DNA from: JALONH01 sp046329235
Lineage (GTDB): Bacteria; Bacteroidota; Bacteroidia; Cytophagales; Cytophagaceae
Direction: 5' to 3'
Length of the DNA stretch: 64,000 nt
Assembly: GCA_046329235.1 (NCBI GenBank)
Contig: JAXLVA010000001.1
Location: 2,170,001 to 2,234,000, forward strand
The notes below the pieces were generated by a model. The model was not told the DNA's origin, searched no databases, and saw nothing but the letters and a program-made list of their open reading frames with translations. Shown in pieces: positions 52,855 through 61,255 of the stretch. The translations under genes were made by a program, and so were the position numbers. Numbering within the stretch: position 1 is the stretch's first letter; every line of letters starts with the position of its first letter.

Positions 52855-53919
52855 GCTAATCACTCCATTAATAGACACCCAATCCGAATAATACAGATTC
52901 AACAAGCTCACCAGAATAATAAGTACACCTACGGATAAAAGTAATTTATCCTTTTTAATATATCTTACAGAAAATGCTGCAAATGGAGCAGCGATGATCC
53001 CTCCTATTATCAATCCAATAATGATTGGCCATATATCCTGATTTAAAAAAATCACAAAGATACTGGAGCCTGCCAACGCAACAAAAAATTCAGTAAGATT
53101 TACAGAACCAATTGTATAATTCACGGTTCTACCGGCACTGATTAATTTAGTAGTCACAATAGCACCCCAACCACCTCCACCAATAGCATCTGCGAATCCT
53201 CCTATCAATGCCAATATTCTAACATTTACACTAGTTTTGTTCATCTTGTCTTTTCTTACAAACTTCACTACTATTCGAACTCCTAACACAAATAAATAAG
53301 TAGCGATAATGGGCTTGAGAAAAAAAACATCTTTCCATTCTGTCAATAAAAAAGCTCCCCAAATGGCTCCTAACACTCCCGGCAAAAGAAGTGTTTTAAA
53401 CAATTTGAAATTAACATTTTTAAATTTTAAATGAGATAATCCGGAAGCTCCTGTAGTAAATATTTCAGCCGTGTGGATTCCTGCACTTGAATACACCGGA
53501 GATATACCTAGTAACAACAAAAAGGAATTACACAAAACTCCATATCCCATGCCTAAAGCTCCATCTACCAACTGAGCAAATACACCTATCAAAATAAAAC
53601 AAAACACTTCCTTTGACAGAAAATGTTCGTAACCGGAAAGCCACACTCCTACCTGATCAGGCAATACCTTTATACCAAAAAAAGAAGCCCCCACTACTAA
53701 CAAACACCATATTGACAGCGATCTTAATACTAAAGCCTTCGAGTTGTATTGATTAACTTTATTAATCAATTGATCATTCACATCCCTATCGGCAATTTCA
53801 CTATTGAGGTTTTCTATATCCTGTTGAATAGAATCCAACTCATCATATACACCATAAGCTCCCATTGTAGGAGGAATTATTTTCTTCTTGTTTTTATCCT
53901 GATCACTTTTATTTTCCAT
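52837..53919 (-). CDS. TSUP-family (TauE/SafE) anion exporter/importer, paralogue 1
   Basis: Inner-membrane transporter of 360 residues of the family that moves sulfite, sulfoacetate or related sulfur/organic anions. A cytoplasmic N-terminal segment of about 65 residues with a coiled-coil (LDSIQQDIENLNSEI) precedes about eight TM helices. The two TSUP repeats show DGALGMGYG, TTGASGLSHLKFKNVN and GGGGWGAIVTTKLISAGRTVNYTIGSVNLTEFF. The second gene at 59348 has the same layout and motifs, so the two are close paralogues. It starts after a strong Shine-Dalgarno AAAGGAGGTG and is the last gene of the SAM-riboswitch cluster. Confidence 0.88.
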   Translation of the reverse strand: MENKSDQDKNKKKIIPPTMGAYGVYDELDSIQQDIENLNSEIADRDVNDQLINKVNQYNSKALVLRSLSIWCLLVVGASFFGIKVLPDQVGVWLSGYEHFLSKEVFCFILIGVFAQLVDGALGMGYGVLCNSFLLLLGISPVYSSAGIHTAEIFTTGASGLSHLKFKNVNFKLFKTLLLPGVLGAIWGAFLLTEWKDVFFLKPIIATYLFVLGVRIVVKFVRKDKMNKTSVNVRILALIGGFADAIGGGGWGAIVTTKLISAGRTVNYTIGSVNLTEFFVALAGSSIFVIFLNQDIWPIIIGLIIGGIIAAPFAAFSVRYIKKDKLLLSVGVLIILVSLLNLYYSDWVSINGVISSFLNN

Positions 53920-53938
53920 AAAACACCTCCTTTAAAAG

Positions 53939-54358
53939 TTACTCCACCTCTATTAAAGCCGTCTTATAATAGAGGTTCAATAGTTGCTCTGTCTTAGCTT
54001 GGTCAAAGTATACCTTCAACCTTTTTGTAAAATCCCAAATAGGTTCAAAATATTTATGTTGAGATATGTTTTGAAATTCTTCGGCCGATAATTTCCCATC
54101 ACTTGCATTAAATAAATAAGCTGCCAAAATAATATAATGAATAGGCAACTTAGATCCTTCTAGCACGCTACCACTTTTTAAAGTGGTTCTAAACCTACAG
54201 GTACTACATTGAAACTGTTTTTTTCCATCTAACCAATAGTGTTTACCTCCACCGCATTTTTTACAATTAATTCCAGCCAACAATCGAAATTCCTTAAACG
54301 CCAAGGTAGCATAAGCTTCATCTTTAAAAAGTTTAATTTTTGAATTATCAGTATACAT
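53939..54358 (-). CDS. Orphan zinc-ribbon protein (IS1595 transposase N-terminal type)
   Basis: The 139-residue protein carries the zinc ribbon seen at the N-terminus of IS1595-family transposases (C32-x2-C35 ... C51-x2-C54, with HYWLDGKKQFQCSTCRFRTTLKSGSVLEGSKLP). It has no DDE nuclease domain and is followed by only about 70 helical residues. A strong Shine-Dalgarno AAGGAGGTG precedes the ATG at 54358; a GTG two codons earlier lies within that sequence and is not used here. The intact frame, good translation signal and operon position argue for a domesticated DNA-binding regulator rather than a broken transposase. Confidence 0.75.
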   Translation of the reverse strand: MYTDNSKIKLFKDEAYATLAFKEFRLLAGINCKKCGGGKHYWLDGKKQFQCSTCRFRTTLKSGSVLEGSKLPIHYIILAAYLFNASDGKLSAEEFQNISQHKYFEPIWDFTKRLKVYFDQAKTEQLLNLYYKTALIEVE

Positions 54359-54388
54359 CCGCACCTCCTTTTATTTATTAGCAATTAT

Positions 54389-55591
54389 TCAACAAAGTAT
54401 CAATCGTACATATATCCTTTTAAATGAATGATAATAAAGAGTAATGATTGAAACTAAGAATACGGATATAACACTATTCCCTTCAATGGTAGAATAAAAC
54501 AACAACCCCATAAACAAAAAGCCCAATCGAAGATATTCCACAAAAAAGGTCCATTTCTTCTTTTCTAATAATGCTCCGCAATTGATCATAGTTAAGATAA
54601 TAAGAACAGATGCATACACATATCCAAACACGTCTATGGAAGAAGAAATTAAAAACCATTCAAGAATCCCTAAAGCGACTAATAACTGAATCAATATATA
54701 ATATTTAAGTCGATAGGAGATTTGCTTATGTTTATTAGAGACAATGTGAAATAACTCCTTTGCTTTTATTTGAATTTCTTCTGAAACAACATCCGGTGTT
54801 GCTATTAGAACGTTAAATTTATTGACGACTCCTTTAGTCGACCCCATGATTAAATACAGTTCAATTAAATAATGAAAATGCTGCCATAAAAAACTATGAC
54901 TCCCTAATGGCTTAGTCAATCCATAAACAGGTGCTTCTTCTTCTACTTGAAACGTATGAAACAACTTATCCCAGAAGACAAATACATCACCATAATTTTT
55001 ATCTAAATATTTTTCGTTAGATGCATGATGTACTCTATGATGGGAAGGGGTGATGAAAATATTTTCCAAGAAGCCTAGCTTACCTATCACTTCTGTGTGA
55101 GTAAAAAATGAATATAATCCATGAACCAACAACAACAAATAAATCACCTTGGGATCAAAGCCAATGATCGGCAATACCGACCAAAACAAAATTCTAACAA
55201 AGGCCTGTAATATCGTAATTCTTGTAGCTGTAGTTAAATTAAAAGTAGAAGACTGGTGATGAACAATATGAAATGCCCAAAACAATGCTATTTCATGTCC
55301 TAGCCGATGATACCAATACCACAAAAAGTCAATCAACAAAAAAAGTAAAAACCAAGCATACCATTTAGTTTCAAATTGAAATAAAGCAAAATGATTAAAT
55401 AGATAATCAAACCAAAAAATGGAAAATAGACTAAAGCTTACATTTAAAAATCGCTCAACAATACCAATAGAAATATTGCTAACCGTATCATTAAAATGAT
55501 AATTAGACTTTCGCTTTAATAAGAGTAACAACCAATGTTCTCCTAACATAAAGAGAAATGTTAACGGAATAAAGAAGGCGATATAATTCAT
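54389..55591 (-). CDS. Sterol desaturase / fatty acid hydroxylase family protein
   Basis: Integral-membrane di-iron oxygenase of 400 residues. Several TM helices surround the family's His boxes: HRLGHE near residue 95, HIVHHQ near residue 110 and HHRVHHASN near residue 185, all intact. After about residue 280 the protein adds a further membrane region not found in minimal members. Substrates in this family include sterols, fatty acids, alkylglycerols and carotenoids; it cannot be chosen here. A hairpin separates it from the alpha/beta hydrolase upstream, and 30 nt separate it from the zinc-ribbon gene. Confidence 0.88.
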   Translation of the reverse strand: MNYIAFFIPLTFLFMLGEHWLLLLLKRKSNYHFNDTVSNISIGIVERFLNVSFSLFSIFWFDYLFNHFALFQFETKWYAWFLLFLLIDFLWYWYHRLGHEIALFWAFHIVHHQSSTFNLTTATRITILQAFVRILFWSVLPIIGFDPKVIYLLLLVHGLYSFFTHTEVIGKLGFLENIFITPSHHRVHHASNEKYLDKNYGDVFVFWDKLFHTFQVEEEAPVYGLTKPLGSHSFLWQHFHYLIELYLIMGSTKGVVNKFNVLIATPDVVSEEIQIKAKELFHIVSNKHKQISYRLKYYILIQLLVALGILEWFLISSSIDVFGYVYASVLIILTMINCGALLEKKKWTFFVEYLRLGFLFMGLLFYSTIEGNSVISVFLVSIITLYYHSFKRIYVRLILC

Positions 55592-55606
55592 TTGGATAAT
55601 AGAAAT

Positions 55607-55632
55607 TTAAACCCCTACTGGGCTGTAGGGGT
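55607..55632 (-). terminator. Probable terminator or attenuator after the alpha/beta hydrolase
   Basis: An 8-bp perfect stem ACCCCTAC/GTAGGGGT with a 6-nt loop (55611-55632), followed on the minus strand by TTTAAATTT. It may end some transcripts from the riboswitch while letting others continue into the desaturase-zinc ribbon-TSUP genes. Confidence 0.65.
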
Positions 55633-55642
55633 ATTAAAAAAA

Positions 55643-56428
55643 TTAAACCGCTTGATTTACTAGAATTGTTTTAGAGATAAAGGACTCTAGAAGTTGATTA
55701 AATACATCAGGACATTCCATCATGGGCGCGTGACCACAATTATCGATTAACTCCAGATGAGCTATGTCCCCAAATCGCTTTTTAAATTCGTAGGCCACTT
55801 CTAATGGCGTAATCTTATCTTGCTTACCCCATATCAATAAAACCGGCAGATTTAAACTGTTTAATAAAGCTGAAACATTATTTCTATTAACGGATCTAAC
55901 CATTTTAATAATTCGAAGTGACTTTCGAATATCATTAACAGTCGAATAAACCTCGTTGACTAAATGTTTGGATGCCGTATTAGGATTAAAGAACGTATAT
56001 CTAACTTTTTCTTCAATAAAAACATAGTCACTTCTTTTAGGATAACTCTCACCCATTGTATTTTCAAACAAACCGGAGCTACCTGCCAGAACCAAGCGAT
56101 CTACTAAATGAGGATATTTAATAGTAAATAGAATAGCCACATGACCACCTAATGAATTTCCAACCAATGTTACTTTATCCAAATTCAGATGTTCCACTAA
56201 TTGGTGTACATATTCAACAATTCCTTCTAATCCTTCTCCACTAGCATATCCATTGTAGATAGGCAATTCCGGAATAATAACTCTATACTGCTTATTAAAG
56301 TACTTAATAGTATTATCCCAATTACTTAAACCACCGAATAGGCCATGTAAGAAAACCAAGGCGTTCCCTTCACCTGACTCTTTATAACTAAGATTAGTTA
56401 CTTTATTAGATTTGATTAATAATTTCAT
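55643..56428 (-). CDS. Alpha/beta hydrolase
   Basis: Cytoplasmic serine hydrolase of 261 residues. The nucleophile elbow is GNSLGGH (Ser92), with an oxyanion HGLFGG near residue 28, an acid in WGKQDKITP near residue 212 and a His in NCGHAPMME near residue 238. It is shorter than and unlike homoserine O-acetyltransferase (MetX), so it is not a direct partner for sulfhydrylase. It lies 12 nt after the degenerate PLP-enzyme gene and is presumably co-regulated by SAM. Confidence 0.88.
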   Translation of the reverse strand: MKLLIKSNKVTNLSYKESGEGNALVFLHGLFGGLSNWDNTIKYFNKQYRVIIPELPIYNGYASGEGLEGIVEYVHQLVEHLNLDKVTLVGNSLGGHVAILFTIKYPHLVDRLVLAGSSGLFENTMGESYPKRSDYVFIEEKVRYTFFNPNTASKHLVNEVYSTVNDIRKSLRIIKMVRSVNRNNVSALLNSLNLPVLLIWGKQDKITPLEVAYEFKKRFGDIAHLELIDNCGHAPMMECPDVFNQLLESFISKTILVNQAV

Positions 56429-56440
56429 ATTCTTTAATAT

Positions 56441-57640
56441 TTAATGAATGTATTTATAAGGAGGAACTACAAGTTCTCTTAAGGACAACTGTCTTAGTTT
56501 ATCCCATACTTTAACTTCATTTTGTTGCAATGATAATTGATGTCGATACTCTAAATCCTTACGAAGTAGATCTATTAATTTTTTGAAATAAGCTAATACA
56601 TCAGTAACATTAACACTTCGAACAATAACCGTAATTTCTTTTTGGGAAACATCAGATCTTATAATAATACCACTCGGTTTTTGAGAAGCCATATAACCAT
56701 TTAAGATGGCATAACCATAATCTTGATCCCACAATTTAAATTTGAGAATGGCTCCAAAATTATTTTTAAAACAACTACTTGTGTTCTCATAATCTAATGA
56801 TGATTTCCTACCCGGATAAGTAACATCCATTATTAAATCGTGACAACTCAACCAATCTGTCAAAGTATCTGCTACGTGTGAATACTTGATATATTTAGAG
56901 GAAACATCTAGAATAATTTCATCTAGTGATTCTCTTCCGCTGGTCACTCTCACCAATCTTTTTCTCGGCTCTATCACACGTTTACTTTTAATTGAACCCA
57001 ATAAAGTATTTCCTGTAATAATATCCTCTACCTTCGATTTGATTTGGGTGATGACATTCTCAACTACATAACCGCCTACATTAATATCAAATAAAGGTTT
57101 AACATCTTTAAGATCCGCGATAACAAAATCGGCGCCCTTGTTTATTGGATTAAATAAATTACCAAATCCTCCTTGAGTGTTATTTACAACCACAAGAACA
57201 TTATGAATCTTAGCAATGTGAATAATGAATCTAAAATCTAACACTTTTAGATTTGACTCATTAATGGATTCTAAATAGATGATATCAATTTTATTTTGAA
57301 CTATGTATGCTGATAAATATTCATCAACCGAAGGTTCAGGAAAAAAGAATGTATAACCTATTTTTTGCAAAGCATTAGAATCTTCTTTCCAATGGTTCTT
57401 ACTTGAAAAACTTAAAAGATTTTTCAACCCTTCTTTTCTCAATGAATTAAAAAGTGAAAAACGGGCCTGCTTAAATGATTTAGTAATCATTGCGTCACTA
57501 CCGGATTCTAAGTAAGCAATAATTTTTTCCGCTTTATTTACCTCTTGATGTACATCATATTGTTTCAGACGGACATCTAAATCATATCGATCGTATAATT
57601 GTCCGTCATATATTTGAGATATTATTTTCTTGTTCATCAT
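56441..57640 (-). CDS. Degenerate O-acetylhomoserine sulfhydrylase / cystathionine gamma-synthase homologue
   Basis: The 399-residue protein keeps the fold pattern of the Cys/Met PLP enzymes: LYDRYDLDV near the N-terminus, IDIIYLESINESNLKVLDFR, VVVNNTQGGFGNLFNPINKGADFVIAD, and the late YPGR and GAILKFKL. Key catalytic residues differ. The SRxxNPT motif and SGMAA motif are absent. The PLP-nitrogen-binding Asp of VDNT is Asn. The SxTK lysine position reads as Asp, with a Lys one place earlier (ADLKD). It probably cannot use PLP in the usual way and may be a regulatory or structural pseudoenzyme. A SAM-I-like riboswitch precedes it, as for many true sulfhydrylase genes. Confidence 0.7.
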   Translation of the reverse strand: MMNKKIISQIYDGQLYDRYDLDVRLKQYDVHQEVNKAEKIIAYLESGSDAMITKSFKQARFSLFNSLRKEGLKNLLSFSSKNHWKEDSNALQKIGYTFFFPEPSVDEYLSAYIVQNKIDIIYLESINESNLKVLDFRFIIHIAKIHNVLVVVNNTQGGFGNLFNPINKGADFVIADLKDVKPLFDINVGGYVVENVITQIKSKVEDIITGNTLLGSIKSKRVIEPRKRLVRVTSGRESLDEIILDVSSKYIKYSHVADTLTDWLSCHDLIMDVTYPGRKSSLDYENTSSCFKNNFGAILKFKLWDQDYGYAILNGYMASQKPSGIIIRSDVSQKEITVIVRSVNVTDVLAYFKKLIDLLRKDLEYRHQLSLQQNEVKVWDKLRQLSLRELVVPPYKYIH

Positions 57641-57678
57641 AACTTCAATTGTTTATAGTTTCACTTACTTCACAACCA

Positions 57679-57693
57679 CCAAGCCTTGCTTGG
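57679..57693 (-). other. Hairpin between SAM riboswitch and its first gene
   Basis: CCAAGC/GCTTGG with a 3-nt loop, in the leader about 40 nt before the ATG. It could be part of the riboswitch expression platform. It has no T-run, so translational control is more likely than termination. Confidence 0.4.
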
Positions 57694-57731
57694 ATTTGGG
57701 TTAAGTTCTTTCTCTAAACTTCATACTTTAC

Positions 57732-57841
57732 ACATTTATAGTTCCACATTTATTGAGGTTGGATGAAGCACCTTATATCTCTAAGATTCGGTTGCTATTA
57801 AGATCTACGAGCTAAATTCTCTCCCTTAATTCTTTATAAAT
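57732..57841 (-). ncRNA. SAM-I-like riboswitch
   Basis: On the minus strand the closing helix P1 is CATTTATA/TATAAATG (57834-57841 with 57732-57739). The SAM-I core appears in order: GGGAGAG, AGCTCGTAGATCTTAATAGC followed by AACC, a small P3 hairpin ATCT-TAG-AGAT, AAGGTGCTTCATCC, and a short P4 TCCA/TGGA. The GCAACC and AAGGTGCT...TCC blocks are the strongest match. The P2 region is more divergent than in classic members, so binding should be confirmed. Confidence 0.75.
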
Positions 57842-57862
57842 GCATCTGTTATAGATGACGAT

Positions 57863-57892
57863 ATAAAGGTAATATTATTCTATACCATTCCA
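57863..57892 (-). promoter_or_regulatory. Promoter upstream of the SAM riboswitch
   Basis: TTG (57892-57890), 19 nt, then TACCTTTA (57870-57863), one base from TAnnTTTG. Transcription would start about 15 nt before the aptamer P1 helix. Confidence 0.6.
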
Positions 57893-57949
57893 ATAGAGTT
57901 TATATAGTATTAGGATAACATACCACAAAAGCAGGATTCTAAATCATTT

Positions 57950-59284
57950 TTATAAACTTAAAAAGCTTATGAAAACTCCGACTATTCCACTAATAACTAG
58001 CCACAAAATCATGTTCCATTTTTTGACCTGGAGTGCAAATACAGATATCACAATCCATAAAAGACCTAACCAATTAATTTCATACCATGAAACATGTGCA
58101 GGAATTAATAACGCTTTAGTTAAATAGAAAGATAAATTTAGAATTACTCCAACTACAGCCGCTGTCACATACCCAAGAATCTTTTTGAATAAAATATTTT
58201 GTTGCGATTTTTCAACAAACGGAGCTCCTACTAAAATAAAAACAAACGAAGGAAGGAACGTATATAATGCTGTTAAGAAAAGTCCTAAACCACCCATGAT
58301 GATAGAACCATCATAGATATTATACCCTGCCATAAACCCAACAAAAATCAGTATGATAATCAATGGTCCCGGTGTAGATTCACCTAATGCTAATCCATCC
58401 ATCATTTGAAACTGAGTTAACCATTGATACTTGATCACACTAACTTGAGCCACATAAGGTAATACGGCATAGGCTCCTCCAAATGTTACAAAGGCTGCTT
58501 GTGTAAAAAAACTAATAAGTTGTGTCCAAAAGACAGGTTTATCAGTAAAGTAAATTGTAGCAATTAATGGCAACACGAATAAGATAGGTGCAATAGAAAT
58601 AATTAACCCCCATGTTTTTTTAGAATAAGTTAAATTTTCTATGGTGGAGTTTTTATTTATTAAATAATCCGATTCATCAACATTATTATTGGATTTACTC
58701 ACCGAATTGGACAGTGAATTACTATTACTTTTCTGGACAAACTTTAACCACAAAAATGAAAGTAATATAATCCCCAAAACGATATATGGAAACGGCACAT
58801 GAAAAAAGAATATTAAAACAAATGAGATTATTGCAATGAGATAGTATTCTAATCCTAATAATGACTTCTTCCCTATCTTAATCATTGCACCAATAATGAT
58901 AGCTATGACTGCAGGTTTAAGTCCGTTTAAAAAATTAGATACCCAAACTAAGTCTCCATATTCCACATAAAGAATACTCAACCCTAAAAGCAACACTATT
59001 GATGGTAAAATAAAAAGCAAGCCCGCAATAATTCCCCCTCGAATACCATGGAACAACCAACCGATATAAGTTGCCAGCTGTTGTGCCTCCGGACCAGGTA
59101 GTAACATACAATAATTCAAAGCATGCATAAATTTGGACTCACTGATCCATTTTTTCTGCTCTACCAGAAAAGTATGCATGATGGCAATTTGACCGGCAGG
59201 CCCACCAAAACTTATAAAACCTAATTTTAACCAAAACTTAAACGCCTCTTTAAAAGACGGCTTGGCCAATTCTCTATTTACCAT
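57950..59284 (-). CDS. chrA: Chromate/oxyanion transporter, two-CHR-domain ChrA family
   Basis: Inner-membrane transporter of 444 residues with two tandem CHR domains, each starting with a family motif: GGPAGQIAIMH near residue 30, and FGGAYAVLPYVAQ near residue 275 with GESTPGPL. Long ChrA proteins export chromate, a sulfate analogue; sulfate transport has also been proposed for the family. A hydrophilic Asn/Ser-rich linker joins the halves. It lies 63 nt after the second TSUP gene and about 100 nt before the SAM riboswitch promoter, all on the same strand. Confidence 0.88.
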   Translation of the reverse strand: MVNRELAKPSFKEAFKFWLKLGFISFGGPAGQIAIMHTFLVEQKKWISESKFMHALNYCMLLPGPEAQQLATYIGWLFHGIRGGIIAGLLFILPSIVLLLGLSILYVEYGDLVWVSNFLNGLKPAVIAIIIGAMIKIGKKSLLGLEYYLIAIISFVLIFFFHVPFPYIVLGIILLSFLWLKFVQKSNSNSLSNSVSKSNNNVDESDYLINKNSTIENLTYSKKTWGLIISIAPILFVLPLIATIYFTDKPVFWTQLISFFTQAAFVTFGGAYAVLPYVAQVSVIKYQWLTQFQMMDGLALGESTPGPLIIILIFVGFMAGYNIYDGSIIMGGLGLFLTALYTFLPSFVFILVGAPFVEKSQQNILFKKILGYVTAAVVGVILNLSFYLTKALLIPAHVSWYEINWLGLLWIVISVFALQVKKWNMILWLVISGIVGVFISFLSL

Positions 59285-59312
59285 ATAATATTAGTAGAGT
59301 TTAAAACACAAG

Positions 59313-59336
59313 AAAAGGAGACCAAAGTCTCCTTTT
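59313..59336 (-). terminator. Hairpin between TSUP paralogue 2 and chrA
   Basis: A 10-bp perfect stem AAAAGGAGAC/GTCTCCTTTT with a 4-nt loop. The minus-strand T-run is interrupted, so this may only reduce read-through into chrA. Confidence 0.6.
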
Positions 59337-59347
59337 GCATTTAATAA

Positions 59348-60421
59348 TTAAAACAATCCGGTGATAGACTTAGCGAAAGTGCCAAGCAAATCAATCTTAT
59401 AAAATATTTTAAGGAGGGTATTAATACTTAAGAAGATGATAAAACATCCAACAAAAACCATTAGTGGTTTGCGTTTTACATAACGAACTAGCAAGGCAGC
59501 AAATGGCGCCGCGAACACACCACCGATGATTAATCCGATGATTACTTGAATCAAGTCTAACATGGATCCATCACCGGCAAGTCCTGCAAATACGATGAAG
59601 GTTAATGAACTGGACAGTGCTATAAAGAACTCAGCTAAGTTTACAGATCCAATGGTATAATTAATAGCTCTACCGCTACTTAATAAAGTGGAGGTTACAA
59701 TTGGCCCCCAACCACCACCACCTATACTATCCATAAACCCACCGAAGGCTGCTAAAGGACCTACTTTAGTTATTTTATTTTTAGGCGCCGCTTTACGAAG
59801 TGCTTTACTTAAGACTATAATCCCAAGGATCATAGTATAAACCATCGTTACCGGACGAATATATTTTTTCGCATCGTCTTCAGAGAACAAAGCTCCCTGT
59901 TCAAGTAAACTTAGAACAGCAGCACCCAGTATAGCTCCAATAATTCCCGGTATTAATAAGTTTCTAAAAAGCTTTTTGTTTACGTTACCAAATTTCAAAT
60001 GAGACAATCCGGAAGCTCCTGTAGTAAAAACTTCAGCCACGTGTATACTAGCACTGGCACCTGCTGTACTTACTCCAATACTAACAAGAAAAGCTGTAGA
60101 TGTAGCACCATACGCCATCCCTAAAGCTCCATCCACCATTTGAGCAATCAATCCAACAACTAAATATTGAATCAAATCTTTATTGAAGATAGAAACCCAG
60201 AAAGATTCTACAGACTCCAATGTTTCCGGTGTCGCAGAAGTGAACAACCAAGTAATTCCAAAAGAGATAATTAAGATAACCGCCAATGAAGCAATCAATA
60301 ACTTTAATACAGGACTTTTAGTGTTCTCCTTATTTACCTCTTCAATGAGTTGTTCTTGAGCACTCTGCTCAGCAATTTCATTTTCTAGTTCCTCTAGTCT
60401 TTTCTTTTCTTCTTCTGACAT
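59348..60421 (-). CDS. TSUP-family (TauE/SafE) transporter, paralogue 2
   Basis: The 357-residue membrane protein has the same layout as the gene at 52837: a charged coiled-coil N-terminus (EEEKKRLEELENEIAEQ) of about 45 residues, then about eight TM helices. It carries DGALGMAYG, TTGASGLSHLKFGNVNKK and GGGGWGPIVTSTLLSSGRAINYTIGSVNLAEFF. It follows the DUF2490 gene by 4 nt. The shared unusual N-terminal extension shows that the two TSUP genes arose by duplication. Confidence 0.88.
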   Translation of the reverse strand: MSEEEKKRLEELENEIAEQSAQEQLIEEVNKENTKSPVLKLLIASLAVILIISFGITWLFTSATPETLESVESFWVSIFNKDLIQYLVVGLIAQMVDGALGMAYGATSTAFLVSIGVSTAGASASIHVAEVFTTGASGLSHLKFGNVNKKLFRNLLIPGIIGAILGAAVLSLLEQGALFSEDDAKKYIRPVTMVYTMILGIIVLSKALRKAAPKNKITKVGPLAAFGGFMDSIGGGGWGPIVTSTLLSSGRAINYTIGSVNLAEFFIALSSSLTFIVFAGLAGDGSMLDLIQVIIGLIIGGVFAAPFAALLVRYVKRKPLMVFVGCFIIFLSINTLLKIFYKIDLLGTFAKSITGLF

Positions 60422-60425
60422 ATAC

Positions 60426-61187
60426 CTATTCTTTATCTTTATTTCTTAAATCTAAATTCACAAACAATGTCCACCATAATAGTTGGGCGGATGTTGCTTG
60501 AGTACCTCTAGGCTGCTTACCATACACATATTGATAAGTAGCGGTTAATCTCCAAGTATCATTGAACTGATACCCTAATCCCCCTGCCAAACGATTTTGA
60601 TCAAAATAATTTTCAATCGTTTTTCCTGCATTAATCATCAATTCATCAGATACAATCAAAAACAACGTATTATCCGTTATCTTTTTGTGATTCAATGCCA
60701 CATTGCATTGTAATTGATATCCAAAACGCCAAAAGAAATCATACCCGTCTATTAATTCTCCTGACTTAATTTTTTGCTGCCATCTAGCCTCTAGTCTATA
60801 GCGATGTCTTATCTCAAATCGATTAAAGTTTTCTCTTATCGTAATAAAATTCCAATATCTATGTTCCGGTCTGAATACATCCTCATAACCATTTATCCAC
60901 TGTGACGTTGAGAAATAAGCATACCCACCAAACACTTGAACTTTCTTACTCGGTTGATACATCAATCCCGGTCGGAGAAAATATTGTGACACATCTTGAA
61001 CATATCCCTTGTGCATTCTAAATCCAGCATCAAAATGTATGTACCATTTTTCGGTCAATCGAAATCTAGTATTCAGTTGAGACCATAACTGCTCATCATA
61101 TTTAACATTTTTATTTTGTGCATGAGTGCTCATCCACAACACACAACCAATACATAAACAGATAAATCTTTTCAAATCAAAATACAT
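60426..61187 (-). CDS. DUF2490 outer-membrane protein
   Basis: The 253-residue protein has a signal peptide (ending STHAQ) and about twelve amphipathic beta strands rich in aromatic residues, as in small outer-membrane barrels. DUF2490 signatures include LWSQLNTRFRLTEKWYIHFDAGFRMHKG and RFEIRHRYRLEARWQQ. No function is established for the family. Its ATG lies inside a 16-bp perfect hairpin (61179-61233). It is the first gene of a DUF2490-TSUP-chrA unit. Confidence 0.85.
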   Translation of the reverse strand: MYFDLKRFICLCIGCVLWMSTHAQNKNVKYDEQLWSQLNTRFRLTEKWYIHFDAGFRMHKGYVQDVSQYFLRPGLMYQPSKKVQVFGGYAYFSTSQWINGYEDVFRPEHRYWNFITIRENFNRFEIRHRYRLEARWQQKIKSGELIDGYDFFWRFGYQLQCNVALNHKKITDNTLFLIVSDELMINAGKTIENYFDQNRLAGGLGYQFNDTWRLTATYQYVYGKQPRGTQATSAQLLWWTLFVNLDLRNKDKE

Positions 61188-61233
61188 CTACTTTCTATCT
61201 CAATAATTTGAGAGACAAAAGTAGATGTATTTT
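61179..61233 (-). promoter_or_regulatory. Hairpin sequestering the DUF2490 start codon
   Basis: A 16-bp perfect inverted repeat (AAAATACATCTACTTT at 61179-61194 with AAAGTAGATGTATTTT at 61218-61233) encloses a second 6-bp stem TCTCAA/TTGAGA (61198-61213). The ATG (61185-61187) lies within the outer stem. In the mRNA this would block translation unless melted or bound by something. Confidence 0.75.
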
Positions 61234-61255
61234 TGAATATTCCCTCGATGGAATA

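Noticed and set aside
53939..54358. Truncated IS1595 insertion sequence
   Set aside because: No DDE domain, terminal inverted repeats or target duplications are seen around it, and it has a strong translation start.
55643..56428. Homoserine O-acetyltransferase (MetX) as identity of the alpha/beta hydrolase
   Set aside because: It is about 100 residues too short and lacks MetX-specific features; only the general hydrolase triad is seen.
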